Below, in pieces: positions 7,601 to 12,958 of a stretch of 27,037 nt of DNA. Origin of the DNA: JBLHKS01 sp047620505 (GTDB taxonomy: Bacteria > Verrucomicrobiota > Verrucomicrobiia > Verrucomicrobiales > DEV007). The stretch lies in NCBI GenBank assembly GCA_047620505.1, contig JBLHKS010000088.1, forward strand, positions 1 to 27,037, given 5' to 3'. Numbering within the stretch: the stretch's first letter is position 1; every line of letters starts with the position of its first letter. The translations under genes and the position numbers were made by a program. The notes under the pieces were generated by a model, which saw only the letters and a list, made by a program, of their open reading frames with translations, did not search any database and was not told the origin of the DNA.

Positions 7601-8614
7601 GCCCAGCAGCTGCTGGAGCGATGCCTCGGCGACGAGCGAAACCAACAAGCCTTCGCGCGCCGGTTCGGAAAGCTTGAATTCGAGTTTGCGGACCCCGTTT
7701 TCAGCAGGGTTCAAATGCCAGGTCGCGAGGTTCGGCGCGGAAAATCGAACGGGCGTAAATTGGTCGTCCAGGTCGATTGAAAACGCCTGCTGTTCGGCAC
7801 CAGGAAACTCAAACCTGACTTGCGAAGTCAGCTGCTGAACGCCTTTGCGGACTGCGAGAATCGATTCGATTTCGGCAAGCCTCGGACGTTCGAGTTTCGA
7901 CGAAGTCAGCCCGCGAGCGCGTCGGCCGAATGAAAAGTCGGCGCGATTTCCGAGGGCCGCGGTAAAAACCGGCTTACCGTCGACGCCACCTTCGACCAGC
8001 GGCACACCGCCGTTGATCACGGGTTCAAGCCGATCGTCGGGCATCGAGATCGCCAGCATCGCCGCCGAAGCTCCCGGCACTTTCCATTTTGCCTCGCGCC
8101 AGTTCTCACGAACGGCGATTTCGTAGCGGGCTTGAACTTCGTGCTGGCCCGGCGTTTTAACGAGAATGTGTCCCTCGGTCGCGGCTGCGGTTTCTCCGTC
8201 GAGCGTGATTTCGCGAGCGGTCGCGCCTGCAAACGCGAACGGGATTTTCTGCCAATCGGCTCCGCGCGTCTGAAGCGTGTAGCGAGCGACAACTTCGATT
8301 TTGTCTTCCGAAATTTCGACCTGATGCAGGCTTGAGCTGAAGGTAAAATCGGCCGTCTGCACCGCCGCCGGGTCGACTGGCGTTGACTCACGAATTCGAG
8401 CGGCCTTGGCCTTCTGCCAAAGATCCTGGAAAGTCGTGTAGTCGAGGTAAAAGCGCTCGGGCTCCTGTCCATCGAGCGGCTTAGATGCATCGTAGGGCAC
8501 GATCACGGTGTGGCGATTGGGCGGAGGCGGGGTGTCGGCGTCAGCAGCTGCTGAGTTCGTGATCGACGCAGCGCACGCGGCGAGGATTCCAGTCAGGTAG
8601 ACGAGATGTTTCAT
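4664..8614 (-). CDS. Very large exported protein with C-terminal membrane anchor and AQIGHGG repeats
   Basis: The 1316-residue product has an N-terminal signal sequence; ILAAC at residues 10-14 could be a lipobox, or cleavage may follow SAAA. The long middle is acidic and rich in predicted strands, with repeated immunoglobulin- or jelly-roll-like stretches and no cysteine-based or catalytic motif I recognise. After a Gln/Lys-rich stretch comes a Gly/Asn-rich tail with four copies of AQ[IL]G[HN]GG (about residues 1113, 1143, 1190 and 1218). The last 30 residues are a membrane helix (WAFFGLALVVVV) and a basic tail, so most of the protein would lie in the periplasm anchored at its C-terminus. 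It is the last gene of the ECF sigma operon, 102 bases after the CpxP-like gene, and is the likely main target or partner of that system. Function is unknown. The reading frame is intact over 3.9 kb. Confidence 0.85.
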   Translation of the reverse strand: MKHLVYLTGILAACAASITNSAAADADTPPPPNRHTVIVPYDASKPLDGQEPERFYLDYTTFQDLWQKAKAARIRESTPVDPAAVQTADFTFSSSLHQVEISEDKIEVVARYTLQTRGADWQKIPFAFAGATAREITLDGETAAATEGHILVKTPGQHEVQARYEIAVRENWREAKWKVPGASAAMLAISMPDDRLEPVINGGVPLVEGGVDGKPVFTAALGNRADFSFGRRARGLTSSKLERPRLAEIESILAVRKGVQQLTSQVRFEFPGAEQQAFSIDLDDQFTPVRFSAPNLATWHLNPAENGVRKLEFKLSEPAREGLLVSLVAEASLQQLLGEILFPQINADAVRAEHNMIVASGSSIAVTPKPSAAHRRVVIPKDCVVKDAKTVAAFAARPGTDRLLLETSPAPPERTAKVDYAFQVSGSKLETHASFELTSEAELLDVTLELPEGSTLDRIEGPPGIESISVGQELRLRLPALPTGETTSGVIVGLVQEFENEQETLTLSPIGLPGFSEVRGNAIVVAHAAKETVLRFTEARNIVREVEANSVAGDTFEILPPLVRKHGFIFEEAVFGASLELDNLTAQFDTQYTLLSQVQDTWVSLIYNLDVEIQRGAINTITFSLPEDLPEGQILSAELREARSEVVDGRRIYTVTFQRDVLDFVNFSLRTEIPLTGGFANLVDLEVAGTRRMERYIVLEARTADQVETTLTNVEAIPREHVPYLPQNLVNPKFFQASADWEFAITSEKLESTAGNDAVITQCELTTAFRANGEEWHRAVYKMLNRSLQFLPIKLDSEAELVAVRVSDQEVRADQGIVDGEDVLLVPLIQTRPGELSYSVEIVYRRPSSSQQLPEGKFAITLDDPKVIGQTVEQTFWRVYAPTGFEVADFDGNMEEITDRDQVGSQIAANIAEMNRLSKLATSKTAGFDARRLAQFNCDQLAVGNGNLIKSLEAGRWKHRSSAGGEQEQLAKWAADNARIQQEARGALAVQINWEDFTVQTEANMAPSGDVTVQAGNGDTVVNGGDYFQGDLLGNGGFYVNKPVLDDRNTDIVEKNRVQIGKVQEQVRLNDNISVGNRFVQQAQQQQEAQPQAPPAKPGKKGGKGDFEFQYAQIGNGGKEAERQSNDGPMVNFRGRSDAYAQLGHGGYDLDAPQTMDQSGNISVNAAGNISVQSSNGTQPMAENDIRSYAQIGHGGFDGNADANTNGTLANDPQAQIGHGGRSTESWAQSTGVLATQQSGQSALAALRPKGRVSLRVDFPTNGEPAYFKKLKDHARLKLGFIPSNTAKGWMNWAFFGLALVVVVGGERTVRAIRKS

Positions 8615-8716
8615 TCTGGGGGTGTTCGACGGGATTCAGTGGCCAGACTGCGGGCTGTCGAAAGACCGCGTTGTTCCCCTGAATTTTCGCCAAATTGCCG
8701 CCCGTGTCACGCACAA

Positions 8717-9163
8717 TCAGTCTGCTTCGGGAGCGGTCAGCCCGGGGGCGATCTCGCTTTTCGGACCGGCCTGAATCGCGACTTTCCACTTTCGGCCGAG
8801 TTCCGCCAGGAAATCGCTGAACCGAGATTTCTGATCTTCTCGCAGCAACGCAAAAATCCTTGGGGCGTATTTTTCGGTGATTTCGCCGAGCTCCAACCGC
8901 GTGTCGTCCCGAAGTTGAACAACTTCGCCGATCATTTCCTCGAGAATTCCGGAAACTTCGGCGCGCTGCGTTTCGTCGAGATTGAGCTTCCTCGCCAGAT
9001 GATCGACGGCCATTTGATGACCGATTTCCGGGTCCTCGGCCCGCTCCTTCATCTTGGCGGCGAACACGGCCGTGCCGATCACGCCGGAAACGAAACCCGC
9101 GAGAAAAACGATCAGAATTCCGATCGCGAGCTTCCACCAGATGCGTTTGACTTTGACGGGCAT
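8717..9163 (-). CDS. Membrane-anchored CpxP/LTXXQ-like periplasmic sensor protein
   Basis: The start chosen is ATG 9163 (148 residues), because the anti-sigma stop (TGA 9167-9165) lies one base before it, giving a coupled start; a TTG at 9187 is the upstream alternative. Residues about 11-36 are one membrane helix (IGILIVFLAGFVSGVIGTAVF). The rest is a helical, charged periplasmic domain with two motifs like those of the CpxP/Spy/ZraP family: LNLDETQRAEV and LREDQKSRFSDFL, the second usually LTPEQRxxF. Members of this family sense envelope or metal stress. Position directly after an ECF sigma and its anti-sigma supports a stress-sensing role, probably by controlling the anti-sigma. Family membership is by motif only. 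Confidence 0.7.
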   Translation of the reverse strand: MPVKVKRIWWKLAIGILIVFLAGFVSGVIGTAVFAAKMKERAEDPEIGHQMAVDHLARKLNLDETQRAEVSGILEEMIGEVVQLRDDTRLELGEITEKYAPRIFALLREDQKSRFSDFLAELGRKWKVAIQAGPKSEIAPGLTAPEAD

Positions 9164-9164
9164 T

Positions 9165-9506
9165 TCAATTCGAGGACCAGAGTTCAAACTGGGATCCGTT
9201 CTCGGCGATCCCGGAAAATGCGAGATCGTCGCCTACAGAAATCAGGTCGGTCGTGAACCAGGCAGTCGCCGCCATCACGATCACAGCGGCTGCCGAAATC
9301 AGCGCAGCACGCAAAAATCCATTCGCCCATCGCTCCAGCAGCTGCTCGCCTGCGCTGTCCTCGCGAATCCGGCTTAACACGCGCGAATCCAGCCCGAGCG
9401 CAACCTGCGCCGCGTCGCGTTCCGCCGCTTCGTCCGCCGTGCAGATCAAATCTGCCAAAAACTGATCACAATCTCGTTTCATCGATTTTTCTCGTTCACT
9501 CGGCAT
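9165..9506 (-). CDS. Small single-pass membrane protein, probable anti-sigma factor
   Basis: The 113-residue product has a cytoplasmic, acidic N-terminal helical half (MKRDCDQFLADLICTADEA and following), one membrane helix at about 63-86, and a short periplasmic tail. Its ATG at 9506 overlaps the end of the sigma gene by 11 bases; a second ATG at 9482 would start after that stop and is also reasonable. This order and topology are those of anti-sigma factors for ECF sigmas. There is no zinc-binding HxxxCxxC motif, so it is not a ZAS-type anti-sigma. It lacks recognisable sequence similarity otherwise, so the call rests on position, overlap and topology. Confidence 0.7.
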   Translation of the reverse strand: MPSEREKSMKRDCDQFLADLICTADEAAERDAAQVALGLDSRVLSRIREDSAGEQLLERWANGFLRAALISAAAVIVMAATAWFTTDLISVGDDLAFSGIAENGSQFELWSSN

Positions 9507-10182
9507 ACCCCAATTCGGTCAGCCGTTCCTTAAGCCGGTTGCGCGCCCGCATCGCGCGGACTTTGACGTTCGACTCTGTCCAGCCGGTCAATTCGGCAAT
9601 TTCACGAATGCTCTTGCGCTGAATTTCCTTCAAATTCAACACCAACTGATCCTTCGCGCGGAGTTTCGACATCGCGTGATGCAGGACCTCGCGCGCCTCC
9701 GAAGCCGCCAGCTCGCGGTTCCCTTCGGGCTCGTCCGTCAGCCGATCGCCGGTCTCATCGACGAGCTCTTTTGAAATTTCGTTCTCGCGATAGCGCCGGT
9801 TGCGCCGCAGAAAATCGTAGCAAACCCTAACCGCGAGCCGCATCATCCAATGTTCGAACGGAGCTTCGCCTCGGAAACTTTTCAGCCCCTTCCACGCCTT
9901 CAGAAAAATGTCTTGGCTGATGTCTTCGAGCTCCTGGCGGTTGCGAGCGAAACGCGATGCGCTGCCGAGAATTTTTCCGCGGTAACGCTCGATCAAAACC
10001 GAATACGAGTCCGGATCGCCGCCGAGAATTTTCCGGACGACGGCTTCGTCGCTCGTTTCGGCGTTGGAATCTTCAATCATGGACTCGTGAGCCACCTCAG
10101 CAGCTGCTGAACGTCGGGGACGCGCGCGCCGGGTGGATGCGGGCCAATCAAGCTTGATTTCGAGTGTTGCGCCAGTCGCCAT
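9496..10182 (-). CDS. ECF-family RNA polymerase sigma factor
   Basis: Region 2 is clear (LIERYRGKILGSASRFARN, then LEDISQDIFLKAWKGLKSF, then FEHWMMRLAVRVCYDFLRR), and so is region 4 (LRAKDQLVLNLKEIQRKSIREIAELTGWTESNVKVRAMRARNRL split by its turn). This is the sigma-70 ECF layout, directing transcription of an envelope or stress regulon. The start is uncertain: ATG 10182 (229 residues) is given, while ATG 10080 (195 residues) has a GAGGTGG about 12 bases upstream and removes a poorly conserved 34-residue extension. The gene leads a four-gene operon with overlapping stops and starts, so it is probably autoregulated from the 111-base region shared with the divergent moxR-type gene. An exact copy of the repeated CAGCAGCTGCTG palindrome lies at 10098-10109, between the two possible starts. 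Confidence 0.9.
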   Translation of the reverse strand: MATGATLEIKLDWPASTRRARPRRSAAAEVAHESMIEDSNAETSDEAVVRKILGGDPDSYSVLIERYRGKILGSASRFARNRQELEDISQDIFLKAWKGLKSFRGEAPFEHWMMRLAVRVCYDFLRRNRRYRENEISKELVDETGDRLTDEPEGNRELAASEAREVLHHAMSKLRAKDQLVLNLKEIQRKSIREIAELTGWTESNVKVRAMRARNRLKERLTELGYAE

Positions 10183-10293
10183 GAAGGTCGGAATTTCCGG
10201 ATCTGAATCGCTAGACCGAGGTGAAGTCGAGTCGGTTACAAAATTGGAGGTCAAAATTGTCAGCTCAGCCAAACGCCTTTAAGAAATGCGCCG

Positions 10294-11331
10294 ATGAGCG
10301 ATTCAAAACCCACGGAACCAGTCGGCGAAGACCAGAAACGCGCCGAGCTGATTCGAAACGCCTACTCGAAGATCACCGAGCAAGTCGGTCGGATTGTGGT
10401 CGGCCAGGAAGAGGTGATCGAGCAGATCTTGATCGCGATTCTCGCGCGCGGCCACTGTCTGCTCGAAGGCGTGCCCGGACTCGCGAAAACGCTCATGGTC
10501 AGCACGCTTTCCCAGGCGATGGAGCTCGGTTTTCGGCGAGTCCAGTTCACGCCGGATCTGATGCCTGCCGACATCACGGGCACGGACATCATCCAGGAAA
10601 ACTCGACGACTGGACATCGCGAATTGGTTTTCGAAAAGGGCCCGATTTTTACCCAGATGCTGCTCGCTGACGAAATCAACCGGACGCCGCCCAAGACGCA
10701 GGCCGCGTTGCTCGAGGCGATGCAGGAACACCGGGTTACGATCGGAGGAAAAACTTACCAGCTCGATGAGCCGTTTTTCGTGCTCGCGACGCAAAACCCG
10801 ATCGAGCAGGAAGGAACCTACCCGCTCCCCGAGGCCCAGCGCGACCGCTTTCTCTTCCTCGTGACCGTGGATTATCCGAGTTTCGATCAGGAGCGCCAGA
10901 TCGTCGAGCGCACGACTTCAGACTTCGAAGCGAAGGTCGAACCGGCGATCGACGGGGCTGCGATTATCGAATGCCAGCAGACGGTTCGGCGTGTGCCGGT
11001 GCCGGAACACGTGCTCGATTTTGTGCTTCGGTTAGTGCGATCCGCGCGGCCGAAATCGCAAGACGCGCATGGCTTCGTGAAGGAGCTGATCGAATGGGGC
11101 CCCGGCCCGCGCGCCTGTCAGCAGATCGTGCTCGCGGCCAAAGTTCGAGCGCTGCTCAAAAACCGTTACCACGTCACGATCGACGACATCGAGGCTCTCG
11201 CGCACCCGGTTCTGCGGCATCGAATCGTCCCGACTTTCCGCGCCGAAGCGGAAGGGATCGCGGTGGATGCCCTGGTTGACCGGCTGTTGAAGGAGACCCC
11301 GCGAGAAGGCGAGAAAGGCAAGGCGGCTTAG
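10294..11331 (+). CDS. moxR: MoxR-family AAA+ ATPase
   Basis: The 345-residue product has the full AAA_3/MoxR set: GQEEVIEQILIAILARGHCLLEG, Walker A GVPGLAKT (59-66), the MoxR signature QFTPDLMPADITGT, Walker B LLADEINR (123-130), sensor 1 ATQNP (165-169) and the family block EGTYPLPEAQRDRF. MoxR ATPases are cytoplasmic chaperone-like enzymes that usually act with VWA-domain and DUF58 proteins encoded next door. No such partner follows here; the next gene is an esterase. It is divergent from the sigma operon. An inverted repeat at 11340-11415 starts nine bases after the stop and may act as terminator. The name marks the family, not a proven orthologue. Confidence 0.95.
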   Translation: MSDSKPTEPVGEDQKRAELIRNAYSKITEQVGRIVVGQEEVIEQILIAILARGHCLLEGVPGLAKTLMVSTLSQAMELGFRRVQFTPDLMPADITGTDIIQENSTTGHRELVFEKGPIFTQMLLADEINRTPPKTQAALLEAMQEHRVTIGGKTYQLDEPFFVLATQNPIEQEGTYPLPEAQRDRFLFLVTVDYPSFDQERQIVERTTSDFEAKVEPAIDGAAIIECQQTVRRVPVPEHVLDFVLRLVRSARPKSQDAHGFVKELIEWGPGPRACQQIVLAAKVRALLKNRYHVTIDDIEALAHPVLRHRIVPTFRAEAEGIAVDALVDRLLKETPREGEKGKAA

Positions 11332-11339
11332 TTTAGAGC

Positions 11340-11415
11340 GTAGCGGAATTCGCCAGAATTTCGCCGAACGACCGAGCGGTGCCGCAGCCCACGAAATTCT
11401 GGCGAATTCCGCTAC
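11340..11415. repeat. Perfect 24-base inverted repeat (REP-like hairpin) after the MoxR gene
   Basis: The left arm 11340-11363 (starting GTAGCGGAATTCGCCAG) is an exact reverse complement of the right arm 11392-11415, with a 28-base loop between. Such long perfect arms are far beyond chance. There is no T run. It may end the MoxR transcript and may belong to a dispersed REP-like family; no second copy is present in this window. Confidence 0.8.
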
Positions 11416-11508
11416 AAACGCGTTTTCGCCGAAATTTCACCAAGCCGACCACGGCGCGCAAGCTCGTAGATCCGCTTGCAACCCGGCGAGGTCTTGAGAT
11501 GGTCCGGC

Positions 11509-12912
11509 ATGTCTCGATTAAAAACCTCATTCTGTTTCGCGGCGCTGTTCGCCGTTCTGATTTCCTCAGCAGCTGCTGAACTTCGCCTGCCAAACGTCAT
11601 CAGCGATCACATGGTTCTTCAGCAGGGAAAACCGATCCAACTTTGGGGCTGGGCGGATGCCGGTGAAGCGGTCACGGCGACGCTTGGCGATGCAACGGTG
11701 TCCTCAAAAACTGGCGATGACGGCAAGTGGGCGCTTCAACTCCCAGCTCAAAAAGCGAACGCCGAACCGCAGACGCTGACCTTCAAAGGCGCGAACGAAA
11801 TCAAGCTGACCGACATCCTCATCGGCGAAGTCTGGATCTGCAGCGGCCAGTCCAATATGGAGTGGGCGTTGAAGAGCACCGAAAAAGGAGCCGAGGAAAT
11901 TCCGAAGGCGAACCATCCTCAAATTCGTCTCTACAACGTGCAGGGACACATCAATAAGCCTGAAGCTCAGGAAGACGCGCCGGGCGAATGGGCAGCGTCT
12001 TCACCGGAAAGCGTTCCCGAATTTTCCGCCGTTGGTTACTATTTTGGAAAGGCGCTTCAGGCCGAATTGGACGTCCCGATCGGTTTGATCGGTTCAAACT
12101 GGGGCGGAACGCAGATTGAGCCGTGGACGCCGAAAGTCGGACTTGAGCAGGTCGACTCGCTGAAGGAAAACGCCAAGAACGGCGGGATTTACAACGGAAT
12201 GATTCATCCGCTCGCGCCGTTCACGATGAGCGGAATCATCTGGTATCAGGGCGAGTCGAATTGCCTCAAAGGTGACACCTCGATTTATACGGATCGGACC
12301 GTGGCGCTCGTCAAAGGCTGGCGGACCGTTTTCAAGCAGGATGACCTTTCGTTCTATTTTGTTCAGATCGCGCCTTTCCCTTATGCTGAGAAATTCAAGA
12401 AGCGGAATCCGAACCTCACGGTGGAGTCGCTGCCCAAGTTCTGGGACGCGCAGGCGGCTTGCCTCGAAGCTCTGCCAAACAGCGGAATGGTCGTCATCAC
12501 GGACGTAACCGGAAACGTGAACGACATCCATCCGAGAAACAAAAGAGACGTCGGAGCGAGGCTCGCGCGTTGGGCGTTGGCGAAAAATTACGGCCAAAGC
12601 GATCTGGTCTATTCCGGACCGACTTACAAGTCGATGACCGTCGATGGTGACCGCGCGGTTCTGAGTTTCGACCACGTTGGCGGTGGGCTGGCCGCGTTGG
12701 ACGGCGAGGCCCTGACACAGTTCCAAATCGCGGGCGCGGACAAGCAGTTCAAGCCGGCTGAAGCCAAAATTGAAGGCGAAACGATCGTCGTTAGCGCTGA
12801 AGGAATCGCAAAACCCACGGCCGTTCGGTTTGCCTGGCACGAAACGGTGATCGGCAACCTCGGAAACAAGGAAGGCCTGCCTGCCGTTCAGTTTCGGACG
12901 GACGACTGGTAA
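11509..12912 (+). CDS. Sialate O-acetylesterase-type SGNH esterase, exported
   Basis: The start chosen is ATG 11509 (MSRLKTSFCF), which gives a normal signal peptide ending near SSAAAE; the in-frame TTG at 11476 would spoil it. The 467-residue product has the SASA/SGNH layout: an N-terminal strand domain (LRLPNVISDHMVLQQGKPI and WGWADAGE), catalytic Ser115 in GQSNMEW, the WYQGESN block (245-251), and the Asp-His pair in NDIHPRNK (Asp339, His341). The family removes O-acetyl groups from sialic acids or, more often in environmental bacteria, from plant or algal polysaccharides such as xylan. It should act in the periplasm or outside. It is convergent with the heme-protein gene. The true substrate cannot be read from sequence. 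Confidence 0.92.
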   Translation: MSRLKTSFCFAALFAVLISSAAAELRLPNVISDHMVLQQGKPIQLWGWADAGEAVTATLGDATVSSKTGDDGKWALQLPAQKANAEPQTLTFKGANEIKLTDILIGEVWICSGQSNMEWALKSTEKGAEEIPKANHPQIRLYNVQGHINKPEAQEDAPGEWAASSPESVPEFSAVGYYFGKALQAELDVPIGLIGSNWGGTQIEPWTPKVGLEQVDSLKENAKNGGIYNGMIHPLAPFTMSGIIWYQGESNCLKGDTSIYTDRTVALVKGWRTVFKQDDLSFYFVQIAPFPYAEKFKKRNPNLTVESLPKFWDAQAACLEALPNSGMVVITDVTGNVNDIHPRNKRDVGARLARWALAKNYGQSDLVYSGPTYKSMTVDGDRAVLSFDHVGGGLAALDGEALTQFQIAGADKQFKPAEAKIEGETIVVSAEGIAKPTAVRFAWHETVIGNLGNKEGLPAVQFRTDDW

Positions 12913-12958
12913 CTTCGATTGGCAATCGAAGTCGGTGGATTCGACTGCCAGTCGAATC
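12912..12958. terminator. Two related hairpins between convergent genes (bidirectional terminator candidate)
   Basis: Hairpin 1 has 10-base arms (12912-12921 and 12923-12932) around one base; hairpin 2 has 10-base arms (12938-12947 and 12949-12958) around one base. Their cores read TTCGATTGGCAATCGAA and TTCGACTGCCAGTCGAA: the differences keep pairing (T:A against C:G), which supports selection for structure. They fill the gap between the esterase stop and the heme-protein stop. Confidence 0.6.

Noticed and set aside
11412..11510. A 32-codon minus-strand frame (MPDHLKTSPGCKRIYELARRG...) between the inverted repeat and the esterase start
   Set aside because: It reads like protein, but its ATG overlaps the esterase ATG, it has no ribosome binding site, and it ends inside the repeat arm. 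It could be a gene remnant; homologues would be needed to call it.
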